DNA of 64,000 nt from Ignavibacteriales bacterium (GTDB lineage Bacteria; Bacteroidota; Ignavibacteria; Ignavibacteriales; Ignavibacteriaceae): contig DPRR01000006.1 in NCBI GenBank assembly GCA_003538625.1, forward strand, positions 1 through 64,000, read 5' to 3'. A program made the translations under genes and the position numbers. The stretch's first letter is position 1, and each line of letters begins with the position of its first letter. A model generated the notes under the pieces. The model had not been told where the DNA came from. It saw only the letters and a program-made list of their open reading frames with translations, and did no database searches. This document shows, piece by piece, positions 54,870 to 64,000 of the stretch.

Positions 54870-55670
54870 TTAATTCACAAAATGTATATCACTTCTTGCA
54901 TATCCAATAAACATTCCAACTACATCTCTTCCCTCCACATTCCAATCAGTACTTCCGGTTCCCTGAACGTATGGATTATTTATTACCTGATTGCCGGATT
55001 TAGTAGTAAAGTATTTTTCAAATGATTCATCAAAAGAGAAAATCTGGATATATCTTTTCCCATTGTAAGCATTTGTTTGATATTCCTGCGGATAAGAAGC
55101 GGCTCTTACTGATATCGTCCCACCGGACATCTCATTTTCCGCAGTAGAAATCTGAAAAAAATCATCCGCAGATTTTAATGTGCCGGCATCAACCTTCCAT
55201 AATGCAGCATAACACTCGTTAGAATATGAATAGACATCTGCACCTGCATAGAAACCGTTTATATCAAAAAATACATTTTCCAAATTAGGCTGATAAGGAA
55301 TTTTAGTTTTGGCATAAAAAGTCTGATTACCTCTCTCACCAAATAATTCGTAGTACTCACCCGAACTTACAGGTAAATCATAAAGCGGTTTATAAAATCC
55401 TTCAGTTGTGTAGTGCAGAGGAATAATTTTAATGCTATCAATTCTTATATAAATAGTTGCATCTTTAATCTCAGATAGATTTATATCGTAAGGAATCCCA
55501 AGAGGCAATGTTTTAGTCAGCCTCACTCCGGGAAAATTTGAACCAGGCGTAATTTCGCTTTGTACCACCAGCAGTTCTTTATATGCACTATCAACATTTA
55601 GCAATTCTTCATTTTCGCAGGATGTGAAAATCAATAACAAAAGCAGCGATATAATTTTTAAATATTTCAT
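54870..55670 (-). CDS. DUF4249-family lipoprotein
   Basis: 266 residues with a lipoprotein signal ending FTSC (Cys about 19) and the family opening CENEELLNVDSAYKELLVVQ, then repeated beta strands (KDATIYIRIDSI, GEYYELFGE). DUF4249 proteins nearly always sit beside a TonB-dependent receptor of the carboxypeptidase-regulatory type in Bacteroidetes, as here, with a 3-base gap. A surface-exposed or periplasmic partner that helps substrate capture is the usual suggestion, unproven. Confidence 0.8.
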   Translation of the reverse strand: MKYLKIISLLLLLIFTSCENEELLNVDSAYKELLVVQSEITPGSNFPGVRLTKTLPLGIPYDINLSEIKDATIYIRIDSIKIIPLHYTTEGFYKPLYDLPVSSGEYYELFGERGNQTFYAKTKIPYQPNLENVFFDINGFYAGADVYSYSNECYAALWKVDAGTLKSADDFFQISTAENEMSGGTISVRAASYPQEYQTNAYNGKRYIQIFSFDESFEKYFTTKSGNQVINNPYVQGTGSTDWNVEGRDVVGMFIGYARSDIHFVN

Positions 55671-55673
55671 AGT

Positions 55674-58001
55674 TTAAAAAGTTATACTTACTCCAGCAGC
55701 AGGAATAAATGGGAAAAGTGAAATCCTTTTAAGCTGTGCAGTTTTATTTCCTGACTGATCTTCATTATACACAACGTATTGTGCAAAAGCGTTCTTTCTA
55801 TTATATAAGTTATATAGATTAACAAAAATATTTATGTCTGCTTTGTCCATTTTAATGTGATAGTTAGCTCCTAAATCAAGTCTGTGATAAGGTGGAAATT
55901 TTGATGTATTAATTTCCCCGTAGTCGAGCAGTACTTCATCATTGCCTGAAACTCCAATCGGATTAAATATATATTGCCCGGGAGGCAGCGTATATCTTAA
56001 ACCGGTTGCATAGGTAAAAGTTAAACTTAAAGATAAATTTTCCATCACATCATAACTTGCAGCCAATGAGAGATCATTACGGCGATCATATTTGGGATAA
56101 AATATTTTACCTGCATTTAATTCAGCAAATTTTCTTTTAGTCCAGGATAAAGTATAACCGATCCATCCTTTAAAATTACCCTTTCTTTTTTGTACAAATA
56201 ACTCGATCCCATAAGCCTCCCCCGTTCCTGCCGTAAATTGATCCTCTATAGAATTATCCAAAGGATTAATTTTAGGTGAATTTTTGTACTCGTACAGATT
56301 TTTCATATCGCGGTAATATCCTTCAATCGAAGCTTGATATATTTCATCTTCAAAATATGAATCAACTCCAAAAACATATTGCACGGATTTACTCAGTTTT
56401 ATTTTTTTTGTAGAAGGATACCAGAGATCAGTGGGAAGTGTAATATCATTTTTTGAAATAAGATGCAGATACTGATTTGCTATAGCAGCAGCACCTTTTA
56501 TGTAGATATTATCTAATATCTGATACGACAGAGATAATCGTGGTTCAAAATTTAAATATTTATTTTCACCAAAATAAAATATTCTTCCACCAATGTTTGT
56601 TTTGAAACCACTAAAAAATTCAGATTCATTTTGAAAATAGAGTGCGTTTTCCAGTGAATTAATATTTTGTCCGGCATACGGATCGGTATCAAAGCCGGCA
56701 TCATAATACTCATTATATAATAAATCATAATTGTGAAAAGAAATTTCAAATCCTGTTTTAAATATCTGATTTATATCCCACTTAATTTCTGCTGTCTGTT
56801 TAATTGTTATGTCTTTAAGATCAGGATTTGAGTAGTATGAAGATGAACTGACAGAATTTCCTCCGATTCCAATTTTTGAGGAAAAATTATAATTTATATA
56901 ATTTAAAGATGAATTCAGAAATACTGATCCGGTATTAATCTGAATCCAATTAACCGAAAGATTAATATTCTTCCACTCAATATCATATAAAATATCATCA
57001 GCAGCAGGATTATACATTTTATCACTGCTGAACATACCACTGATTGAAAAAGCACTTGTTTCTGATAAGATATAATTTACTTTTCCATTTATATCAAAAA
57101 ATTTGTACTGGGGTACAGAGTTACCTTTATTAAATGTTTTTTGCCATGCATCGTAATACATCCATCTTCCTGCAACCATAAATGTAGAAGATGATTTTAA
57201 AGGACCTTCCAACGAGAAAAATGAGTTTATTAAACCCAACCCAATTGTTCCGGTTTCTTTTTCTTTTGTTCCGGATCTTAATTTCACATCCAGTACGCTT
57301 GATAATCTGCCGCCATACTCAGCGGGAAAAGCACCTTTTATTAACTTTACATCCCGGATGGCATTAGAATTAAATGTGCTTGCGATATTTCCTATGTGTG
57401 ATGGATTGTAAACGATAGATCCATCCACCAAAGTTAAAGTCTGATCGGGTGAACCTCCTCTAACATATAATCCGTTAGATAATTCCGAGGACTTATTAAT
57501 TCCGGGCAATAATTGGATCAATCTAAAAAGATCAACTTCACCCGAAAAACTCGGAAGCTTTGATAAGAATTCTGAATTAACATCTATTGTGCTAACCGTA
57601 CTCCGATCAATCTTTTTTCCCTCAACAATTATTTCTCCTAACCTTATGTCCTCGGGCTCAAGTTGAACATTTATATTTGTATTTGTTTCGGGATTATCAG
57701 CATCAATTTCCTTAATCATAGTTTTATATCCGATGTGCCGGTAAATTAAAAAGTACTTAACCTTTTTTAATTTTGGAAGGACGTAGTAACCATAGTTATT
57801 AGCTGCAGAACCAAATGTGGGATTTGAGTTTAGATCTATTGAGTCTTTATAAACTAAAATATTTGTACCGATTAAATTCTCACCTGTAACACTATCATAA
57901 ATAAATCCCGTTATGGTGATTTCTTTTTCCTGGGAAAAGCCGGTACCTGAGAATCCCAAAAAAATAAGTACTGATAAGATGTACAAATTGATCGAATTCA
58001 A
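55674..58001 (-). CDS. TonB-dependent outer-membrane receptor with carboxypeptidase-regulatory-like N-domain
   Basis: 775 residues: signal peptide (about 1-23), a CarboxypepD_reg-like domain (about 28-112, ITGFIYDSVTGENLIGTNILV), a plug domain (about 125-235, with LIQLLPGI, GLYVRGGSPDQTLTLVDG and PAEYGGRLSSVLDV) and a 22-strand-type barrel ending ...PAAGVSITF. The start is TTG at 58001. The ligand cannot be inferred. First gene of a three-gene operon with the DUF4249 and rhodanese-like lipoproteins. Confidence 0.88.
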   Translation of the reverse strand: MNSINLYILSVLIFLGFSGTGFSQEKEITITGFIYDSVTGENLIGTNILVYKDSIDLNSNPTFGSAANNYGYYVLPKLKKVKYFLIYRHIGYKTMIKEIDADNPETNTNINVQLEPEDIRLGEIIVEGKKIDRSTVSTIDVNSEFLSKLPSFSGEVDLFRLIQLLPGINKSSELSNGLYVRGGSPDQTLTLVDGSIVYNPSHIGNIASTFNSNAIRDVKLIKGAFPAEYGGRLSSVLDVKLRSGTKEKETGTIGLGLINSFFSLEGPLKSSSTFMVAGRWMYYDAWQKTFNKGNSVPQYKFFDINGKVNYILSETSAFSISGMFSSDKMYNPAADDILYDIEWKNINLSVNWIQINTGSVFLNSSLNYINYNFSSKIGIGGNSVSSSSYYSNPDLKDITIKQTAEIKWDINQIFKTGFEISFHNYDLLYNEYYDAGFDTDPYAGQNINSLENALYFQNESEFFSGFKTNIGGRIFYFGENKYLNFEPRLSLSYQILDNIYIKGAAAIANQYLHLISKNDITLPTDLWYPSTKKIKLSKSVQYVFGVDSYFEDEIYQASIEGYYRDMKNLYEYKNSPKINPLDNSIEDQFTAGTGEAYGIELFVQKRKGNFKGWIGYTLSWTKRKFAELNAGKIFYPKYDRRNDLSLAASYDVMENLSLSLTFTYATGLRYTLPPGQYIFNPIGVSGNDEVLLDYGEINTSKFPPYHRLDLGANYHIKMDKADINIFVNLYNLYNRKNAFAQYVVYNEDQSGNKTAQLKRISLFPFIPAAGVSITF

Positions 58002-58217
58002 ATTTCAACAATTAAAGTTAAAAATCCTGTAAGTGAATTAGATAATTTATGTAAAAGAAGCAATAGTTAAATCAAATGTTTTATTTCATTAATATGAATT
58101 TAGTTAGAATTGCTCATTTCTCTATCAGTAAAGATAATTTGCTGATGCTGTAGTTATTCTGAGTTCTGCCCATTGTTATGTAAATTAGCACCTCAAATTT
58201 TAATCAATTGGAGAACG

Positions 58218-60032
58218 ATGAAAAAAATAAGAAATATAGCGATAATTGCCCATGTTGATCACGGTAAGACTACGCTTGTAGATCAGATACTAAAACAATG
58301 TGCTGTTTTTAGAACTAATCAGGTAGTACGGGAAAGATTTCTGGATTCAAATGATCTTGAGCGCGAAAGAGGAATTACAATACTTGCAAAAAATATAAGC
58401 ATCCCTTATAAAGATTATAAAATAAATGTGATTGATACGCCGGGTCACGCAGATTTTGGCGGTGAAGTTGAACGTGTCTTAAAAATGGCAGATGGTGTTT
58501 TGTTACTGGTTGATTCATTTGAAGGCCCGATGCCTCAAACAAGATTTGTACTTGAAAAAGCTTTGGCACTTCATTTAAAACCAATAGTTGTAATTAATAA
58601 AGTTGACCGACCCGATAACAGACCTGTTGAAGTTCTTGATGAAATTTATGATTTATTTATTGAACTTGATGCTCATGAAGATCAACTTGATTTTCCGATT
58701 ATATATGCAAGCGGACGCGATGGATGGGCAGTTAAAGATCTTAAAGATGCACGTGAGAATCTCATTCCATTATTAGATTCAATTATTGAAGACATCCCTG
58801 CTCCACCTACAAAAAAAGGAAATCTTCAGCTTCAGATTATGACTTTAGATTATAACGACTATGTAGGCAGAATCGGTATCGGAAGAGTATTTAGAGGTAA
58901 GTTAAAAAAATCAGAAAGCCTTTCGATCATAAAAAGAAACGGAACTATTCATCCAATTTCAATAAGACAACTGTTTATTTTTGAAGGATTAAATCGACTT
59001 GAAGTTGATGAAGTTTCGTGCGGAGATATTTGTGCAATAGTAGGTATTGAAGATGTTGATATCGGCGATACTATTGCATCTTCAGAAAATCCGGAACCCT
59101 TACCAATAATCTCAATTGATGAACCAACTATCAGTATGACTTTTACTGTAAACAATTCACCTTTTTACGGAAGAGAAGGAAAATTTGTCACTTCCCGTCA
59201 GCTTCGTGATAGATTATTTAAAGAACTTGAGCATAATGTTGCACTTCGTGTGCAGGAAACTGCTTCTCCGGATGCTTATAGAGTTTCCGGCAGAGGAATT
59301 CTACATCTTTCTATTCTGATAGAAAATATGAGACGTGAGGGTTATGAACTTCAGATACGTGAACCGAAAGTTATTTATAAAACTATAGAAAACAGGAAGG
59401 CAGAACCAATCGAAGTTCTTGTAGTGGATGTTCCGGTGGAATTTGCGGGTAAAGTAATTGAACTTGTAGGGCAAAGAAGAGGCGAACTTATGAAGATGGA
59501 GAACAAAGGAAACATGAATAAAATTGAGTTTCACATCCCATCCAGAGGTATAATGGGACTGCGTACCAAGGTACTGACCGCTACCCAGGGAGAAGCTGTT
59601 ATGCACCACAGGTTTTATCAATATGAATTCTTTAAAGGTTCTATTGGTACCGTAAAAAACGGAGTAATTATTTCGATGGAAGAAGGAACGGCTACTGCTT
59701 ATGCTATTGATGGATTACAGGATAGAGGTAAATTTTTTATCGATCCGGGTGATGTTGTTTACAAGGGACAAATAATCGGTGAGCACACAAAGGAAAATGA
59801 TATTGAAGTTAATGTTCAGCGTGGAAAAAAATTATCTAACATGCGTGCTTCGGGTTCTGATAAAGCTGTAAAAATAACTCCGGCGATAAAATTTTCTTTA
59901 GAGGAAGCTTTAGAGTATATCGAAGATGATGAAATGGTTGAAGTAACACCAAAATCAATCAGGTTAAGAAAACTGTATCTGGATACTAATGATAGAAAAA
60001 GATTTAATCTGGGAAAACTGACACAGCAGTAA
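58218..60032 (+). CDS. typA: Translational GTPase TypA/BipA
   Basis: 604 residues from the ATG at 58218 (GGAGA upstream); a frame start at 58173 would add residues not found in the family. GTPase motifs: AHVDHGKTT (G1), RGITILAKN (G2), DTPGHADF (G3), NKVDRP (G4). EF-G-like domains II, III and V follow and the TypA-specific C-terminal domain shows GRGILHLSILIENMRREG, IPSRGIMGLRTKVLTATQG and NVQRGKKLSNMRASGSD. TypA associates with ribosomes and supports assembly and stress responses. Monocistronic. Confidence 0.95.
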   Translation: MKKIRNIAIIAHVDHGKTTLVDQILKQCAVFRTNQVVRERFLDSNDLERERGITILAKNISIPYKDYKINVIDTPGHADFGGEVERVLKMADGVLLLVDSFEGPMPQTRFVLEKALALHLKPIVVINKVDRPDNRPVEVLDEIYDLFIELDAHEDQLDFPIIYASGRDGWAVKDLKDARENLIPLLDSIIEDIPAPPTKKGNLQLQIMTLDYNDYVGRIGIGRVFRGKLKKSESLSIIKRNGTIHPISIRQLFIFEGLNRLEVDEVSCGDICAIVGIEDVDIGDTIASSENPEPLPIISIDEPTISMTFTVNNSPFYGREGKFVTSRQLRDRLFKELEHNVALRVQETASPDAYRVSGRGILHLSILIENMRREGYELQIREPKVIYKTIENRKAEPIEVLVVDVPVEFAGKVIELVGQRRGELMKMENKGNMNKIEFHIPSRGIMGLRTKVLTATQGEAVMHHRFYQYEFFKGSIGTVKNGVIISMEEGTATAYAIDGLQDRGKFFIDPGDVVYKGQIIGEHTKENDIEVNVQRGKKLSNMRASGSDKAVKITPAIKFSLEEALEYIEDDEMVEVTPKSIRLRKLYLDTNDRKRFNLGKLTQQ

Positions 60033-60034
60033 TT

Positions 60035-60685
60035 TTATAAATTAAATATCTCTTCAGATTCAAAGATTCTGAATTTATCTGCAAAATTAAGATTTGCGGA
60101 TGTAATCATAGCTTCAGCAAGTTTAGACGCTTTAATCGGACGATACTTTTTGATAGCCGGAATAATATTCGTTATTAGTCCGGCTATTTTTATTCCTAAT
60201 GATTCACCAATTCTTTTTTCATTTCTTTCACCAACAAGTATTGATGGTCTGAAAAGCATTATTTGTTGAAACGGGAATTGTTGAACGGCATCATCAAGAT
60301 TTCCTTTCATGTTCAAATAAAAATTTTTTGAGTTGGAATTTGCACCAATTGATGAAATAAGTAAATACTTATTGACTCCATTTTCTGAAGCAGATTTTGC
60401 TGCTGCAAACTGATAATGAAAGTCTATTTTGTATTGAGCTTTTTTACTTCCTGCCTTTTTTATTGTTGTGCCAAGTGCCGAATAAAGTTCATCTCCGGTC
60501 AGTTCATTCTTCCAGGTTTCAATATTATCAAAATCCACAATATGTTCTTCAAACTTTGGATTACTTATTCCTGTAGTTCTTCTTACAAAAACTTTTACTT
60601 TATCATATCGATTATCATTGAGTAATTTTTTAGTTAATTCACTTCCAACTAATCCTGTAGCACCAATTATTAAAGCAGTTTTCAT
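60035..60685 (-). CDS. NAD(P)-binding atypical short-chain reductase (HTATIP2/Yfcs-like)
   Basis: 216 residues with a Rossmann N-terminus ALIIGATGLVGSELTKKLL (GATGxxG dinucleotide loop), the SALGTTIKKAGSKKAQY segment and LLISSIGANSNSKNFYLNMKG containing the Ser-Tyr-Lys-like positions of extended atypical SDRs. It resembles the HTATIP2/oxidoreductase-like NAD-dependent epimerase group; the substrate is unknown. Convergent with typA, the stop codons 3 bases apart. Confidence 0.8.
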   Translation of the reverse strand: MKTALIIGATGLVGSELTKKLLNDNRYDKVKVFVRRTTGISNPKFEEHIVDFDNIETWKNELTGDELYSALGTTIKKAGSKKAQYKIDFHYQFAAAKSASENGVNKYLLISSIGANSNSKNFYLNMKGNLDDAVQQFPFQQIMLFRPSILVGERNEKRIGESLGIKIAGLITNIIPAIKKYRPIKASKLAEAMITSANLNFADKFRIFESEEIFNL

Positions 60686-60732
60686 TTATAAATATTTTTC
60701 TTATCTAAGTATTACTTTCAGAAATTAGGTCT

Positions 60733-60830
60733 GTTATTGCGAGTGAGTCTTCGAGCGAAGCAATCTAATGAGTTAGAGTTCATTAACATCATTAGATTGC
60801 TTCATCCACTGAAGTGGGATTCGCAATGAC
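60733..60830. repeat. 98-bp imperfect palindromic element
   Basis: The ends GTTATTGCGA (60733-60742) and TCGCAATGAC (60821-60830) are inverted with one mismatch, and inside them GAAGCAATCTAATG (60757-60770) pairs perfectly with CATTAGATTGCTTC (60790-60803). It lies between the SDR and GH20 genes, contains no reading frame, and looks like a member of the REP/MITE-like elements with a GCGAAGCAATCT core common in many genomes. Confidence 0.7.
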
Positions 60831-60846
60831 AAAACATAAGTCTTTA

Positions 60847-63117
60847 CTATTCAACAATTATTTCATCAATCATTAACCACGGTTTGCCACCCGCTTCAGG
60901 ATGCCAGGGTGGAAGTTTATCAAGATTTTTCGCAAAGATTTTTACATATCGGGCAGAAGAAGGCTGCAGATTAATAAAAATATCATTTTGAACCCAATCA
61001 GGATTTCTAAGAGAGGATTTAACATCTACTCTTCCAACATTCGTATAATCAATTCCATCCTCAGAAGTATAATATTCAACATATTCCGGGAATATAACCC
61101 AGGAAGACGATGCCTGAAAAAAACCTACTGAAATTTTATTTATTACCTGTGTTTTTTCTAAATCAACAATGGCCTCAAAATCAGTTCCCTGATAACCCTG
61201 CCAGGATTTATCACCACCGCGAAAACTATCCGAACCGCGCAAACCATCTGTTAAAGCTTCTATTCCTCCCGCTGTGTATTTTTCACTGAATGGATAAGTT
61301 AGACTAACTTTTTTTCTTGTTGCTTTATTAAATGTAAATCCATGAATGAAGTTTTTTCCGACTGGTTTTTTGTTTCTTTCAAACGAGAGCTTTATTATTT
61401 CACTAACCGGAACTGTAAACCCGTATTCATCCTCACTCTCCTGATTGATTAAGAGTTCTCGATTAAAACTACCTATGTTCATCTGCAAATCTTTTTGAAG
61501 CTGAGTCACATTAACTTCAAATTCATTTGATGGCGGATTAAACAACTTTTTAATTTCAAACGGTTTTGTTTCCAATCCATAGTTGATACCTAGGACATCC
61601 AACCTATCATAATGCCTCTGCACCCTTTGTCTGAACTCTTCAAAATTTCTCTCAGTCGGATAAGTCCAAACAACTTCCGATAAAGCCAACATGCGGGGAA
61701 ACAATCTGTCATCAATTAATTCCTGTGGTGCATATTCAGACCACATATTTGCTTCACTACCCAGAACATGTTTTCTTTCAGCAGCTGTTAACTCCTGTGG
61801 AACCGGATCAAACAAATAAACTTTTTGCATATCAGTAACATCAACAGAATAATCGAAATAACAATTGCTAGTAGGAGATACAATTACATCGTGCCCCTGT
61901 TTAGCGGCATCAATCGCACCTCTAAGTCCACGCCAAGACTGAACTGTAGCTTCAGGTGCAAGTCCGCCTTCAAGAATTTCATCCCATCCAACAATTTTTT
62001 TCCCTTTTGAGTTTATAAATTTTTCCATTCTTTTAATAAAGTAACTTTGTAATTCATGCTCATCAGCCAATCCCTCATCTTTGATTCTTTGCTGACATTT
62101 TGGACATTCTTTCCATCTATCTTTTGGTGCCTCATCTCCGCCAACATGAATATATCTTCCCGGAAACAAATCAACAACTTCATTAATTACATTTTCTAAA
62201 AATTCAAATGTCTTTTCATTACCGGCACAATAAATGTCATGATAAATTCCCCAAAGTGTGCCTACATCAAATGGACCACCAGTGCAGGATATCTCCGGAT
62301 AACAAGAAATTGCTGCAGTTGAGTGACCGGGCATCTCAATTTCGGGAACAACATTTATGAATCTACTTGCAGCATAGTCGACAACTTCTTTAACATCTTC
62401 CTGAGTATAAAATCCACCGTAAACAGATCCATCGTCATAAGTTCTGAATGCGCCTTTTTTCGTCAGCTCCGGATATTTTTTAATTTCAATTCTCCAGGCT
62501 TGATCTTCTGTTAAATGCCAGTGAAGAACATTGAATTTATGATAAGCTAGTAAATCGATGTACCTTTTGATAAATTCTTTGTTCATAAAATGCCTGCAGC
62601 AATCAAGGTTAAGACCGCGCCAGGAAAATTCGGGTGCATCTAAAATTACAACACCGGGAATTCTCCAAATAACTTTTTCAGCTTTCGATGTGGATTCAAT
62701 TTCTGGTGGAAGAAGCTGGCGAAGTGATTGAACACCGTAAAACAATCCGTTTAACTCAGCGGCTTCAATCATAACATTATTTGTATTTACAACTAGTGTA
62801 TAACCTTCTTTTCCAAATTGATTTTCTGAGTTAGTTAATGAAATGATTATTGAATTAACATCAACTAAGTTATTCCATTCACTCACAGCAAAATCAAACC
62901 CGGTTGATTGTGTTAGTATTTTTTTGAGGTAATCAGCTATGGGCTGTGCTTTTTTCTCATAATATATTTTAGTTGAAGCATTTAAATTAAAAGCACCCTC
63001 ATTAACCATTATACTCTTGGGAGCAGGGATTATATTTATCTCTGAAGGCTGAGCGAATAACTCAAATGAGTAGAGTATTGTTAAAACATAAAATAAAAGT
63101 ATAGTATAAATTTTCAT
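60847..63117 (-). CDS. Beta-N-acetylhexosaminidase (GH20) with C-terminal discoidin-like domain
   Basis: 756 residues, exported (signal peptide 1 to about 22). A GH20b N-terminal domain (about 25-155) precedes the catalytic barrel (about 158-505), with WHLTEDQAWRIEIKKYP, the catalytic pair Asp328-Glu329 in HVGGDEAPKD, and WDEILEGG. The C-terminal domain (about 600-756, with TDGLRGSDSFRGGDKSWQGYQG and ARYVKIFAKN) is an F5/8-type or chitobiase C-terminal-like beta sandwich. It releases terminal GlcNAc or GalNAc from chito-oligosaccharides, peptidoglycan or glycoconjugates. No T9SS domain. Followed, 26 bases upstream on the same strand, by an aldo-keto reductase gene. Confidence 0.93.
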   Translation of the reverse strand: MKIYTILLFYVLTILYSFELFAQPSEINIIPAPKSIMVNEGAFNLNASTKIYYEKKAQPIADYLKKILTQSTGFDFAVSEWNNLVDVNSIIISLTNSENQFGKEGYTLVVNTNNVMIEAAELNGLFYGVQSLRQLLPPEIESTSKAEKVIWRIPGVVILDAPEFSWRGLNLDCCRHFMNKEFIKRYIDLLAYHKFNVLHWHLTEDQAWRIEIKKYPELTKKGAFRTYDDGSVYGGFYTQEDVKEVVDYAASRFINVVPEIEMPGHSTAAISCYPEISCTGGPFDVGTLWGIYHDIYCAGNEKTFEFLENVINEVVDLFPGRYIHVGGDEAPKDRWKECPKCQQRIKDEGLADEHELQSYFIKRMEKFINSKGKKIVGWDEILEGGLAPEATVQSWRGLRGAIDAAKQGHDVIVSPTSNCYFDYSVDVTDMQKVYLFDPVPQELTAAERKHVLGSEANMWSEYAPQELIDDRLFPRMLALSEVVWTYPTERNFEEFRQRVQRHYDRLDVLGINYGLETKPFEIKKLFNPPSNEFEVNVTQLQKDLQMNIGSFNRELLINQESEDEYGFTVPVSEIIKLSFERNKKPVGKNFIHGFTFNKATRKKVSLTYPFSEKYTAGGIEALTDGLRGSDSFRGGDKSWQGYQGTDFEAIVDLEKTQVINKISVGFFQASSSWVIFPEYVEYYTSEDGIDYTNVGRVDVKSSLRNPDWVQNDIFINLQPSSARYVKIFAKNLDKLPPWHPEAGGKPWLMIDEIIVE

Positions 63118-63143
63118 ATTATTTATTTATTTGTGATAAAATA

Positions 63144-64000
63144 TCATTCCATAAAAAGCTGTTTAATAAAATTAAACTCATCAGGTGTTAATGGATTATC
63201 CATTCCGCTGAGATTCGATTTTACCTGTTCGATATTTCTAAAACCGGGAATTACGGCTCCAACCTGTTTATAAAATAATAGATATTGCAGCGCCGCACGT
63301 GATAGCTCCTGATTTGACGGACCGAATTTGTTTTTAAGTTTTTCAATTTTAGGTTCAAGCTTTGCAAGATTTTCCGGTTTAAATCTATCTGCATTTGCAC
63401 GATGATCACCGGATTCAAAGTTAGGAGGATTGCGAGCATGATATTTACTCAGCAGAATACCCTGGGCTAAAGGTCCAAAAGCAATAAAAGAGATATTGTA
63501 CTGATCAAGAAGTTTTCGTGTCGGAGAATCATCTTTAAGAAATCTATCATCAAGTGCACTGGAAAAACTTTGAATTACATCAGGTCTAACTTTTGGAATC
63601 AGTTTTACAAAATCCTCATGTCTGTAAGCCGATTGACCAATTAGACGAATCTTTCCTTCCTCACGGAGTTTATTCATTACCTCGATCGCATCATCAAGAT
63701 ATTTATCATTTTCACCAAAATCTCCATGATGGAAATAATACAAATCTATATAATCTCTTCTTAGATTGATTAAGGATTGTTCACATTGATGTCGTATATG
63801 TTTTGGTTCAAAGGCGTGTTCCGCTGTTCCGGGAAACCATCCGATTTTTGTGGCAATTATAAAATTGTTTGATCGTTTACCAAGAATTCTTGCAAGCATT
63901 CTTTCAGCTCTGCCGTTTCCGTAAACATCTGCATTATCAAAATGGTTTACGCCATGATCAATTGCATAATTGATTGCATCAGTAATTTCTTTTTCATCTA
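63144..64000 (-). CDS. Aldo-keto reductase, 5' end beyond the window
   Basis: Partial: the reading frame continues through position 64000. At the right edge it reads FDNADVYGNGRAE, carrying the catalytic Asp and Tyr of the aldo-keto reductase family; a Met at 63899 is internal, not the start. Further on are IIATKIGWFPG (catalytic Lys), IDLYYFHHGD (catalytic His region), IGQSAYRHEDF and ALQYLLFYKQVGAVIPGF. A NADP(H)-dependent oxidoreductase with unknown substrate. Same strand as the GH20 gene, 26 bases apart, so perhaps co-transcribed. Confidence 0.88.
   Translation of the reverse strand, partial: DEKEITDAINYAIDHGVNHFDNADVYGNGRAERMLARILGKRSNNFIIATKIGWFPGTAEHAFEPKHIRHQCEQSLINLRRDYIDLYYFHHGDFGENDKYLDDAIEVMNKLREEGKIRLIGQSAYRHEDFVKLIPKVRPDVIQSFSSALDDRFLKDDSPTRKLLDQYNISFIAFGPLAQGILLSKYHARNPPNFESGDHRANADRFKPENLAKLEPKIEKLKNKFGPSNQELSRAALQYLLFYKQVGAVIPGFRNIEQVKSNLSGMDNPLTPDEFNFIKQLFME

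Noticed and set aside
63144..63899. A complete 251-residue aldo-keto reductase starting at 63899
   Set aside because: The frame continues upstream to the window edge and there encodes the conserved Asp/Tyr motif, so the Met at 63899 is internal and the gene is cut by the window.
1..64000. CRISPR arrays, tRNA or rRNA genes, insertion sequences
   Set aside because: Intergenic stretches were read for regular direct repeats, tRNA arm motifs and transposase frames; none was found beyond the short palindromic elements listed.

Overview
The window is about 64 kb of AT-rich bacterial DNA, coding-dense, from what looks like a member of the Ignavibacteria or a close relative in the Bacteroidota/Chlorobiota group. 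The reasons are type IX secretion (T9SS) C-terminal sorting domains with the NYPNPFNP-type motif, a gingipain-family (C25) PorU-like protein, DUF4292 and DUF4249 lipoproteins, a TonB-dependent receptor with a carboxypeptidase-like N-terminus, a menaquinone pathway and multiheme cytochromes. I see no phage, transposase, CRISPR, rRNA or tRNA. The taxonomic call is inference from gene content, not from a marker gene.

Layout. 1-700: a HAD phosphatase ending in a bidirectional terminator. 17.6-0.7 kb (minus strand): an apparently continuous 11-gene operon with tiny gaps or overlaps: TPR lipoprotein, DUF4292 lipoprotein, EnvC-like LytM factor, Wzx-type flippase, five glycosyltransferases, a PorU-like C25 protein carrying an ILEI/FAM3-like domain, and an outer-membrane protein. 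It reads as an envelope operon making a surface glycan and the protein that handles T9SS cargo. 17.6-23.1 kb (plus): an ATP-grasp enzyme with a small membrane partner, an outer-membrane protein, two low-complexity lipoproteins and a FadL-like barrel. 23.2-31.8 kb: rsgA, whose initiator is apparently not AUG/GUG/UUG, then menF-menD-menH-menB-menA-menE and a convergent hotdog thioesterase; menC is absent. 32.5-34.5 kb: an outer-membrane protein, an omega-amidase-like nitrilase and a small membrane protein.

34.6-42.4 kb: a cytosolic NtrB-like kinase, an NtrC-like sigma-54 activator, a well-formed sigma-54 promoter before a lone receiver protein, then a monoheme cytochrome, a 13-heme cytochrome fused to a b-type membrane domain (CbcL-like) and a seven-heme NapC/NirT cytochrome (ImcH-like). 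This looks like a quinol-oxidising electron export module. 42.4-46.8 kb: a VanX-like dipeptidase and two von Willebrand A proteins. 46.8-49.7 kb: a HEPN/MNT pair lying between the complete ftcD gene and a decayed second copy of the ftcD 3' end.

49.8-52.5 kb: a T9SS-exported multicopper oxidase whose leader holds a short reading frame ending Ile-Pro-Pro-stop. The Pro-Pro codons are exactly complementary to the oxidase ribosome-binding site, an arrangement like the copper-responsive CutF/CruR leader systems. I consider this the most interesting undescribed candidate in the window. 52.8-64 kb: a quinone-oxidoreductase-like MDR enzyme, a TonB receptor/DUF4249/double rhodanese-like operon (both rhodanese cysteines replaced by serine), typA, an atypical SDR, a GH20 hexosaminidase, and an aldo-keto reductase cut by the window end. 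Several short palindromic repeats sit between genes in the 44-61 kb part.
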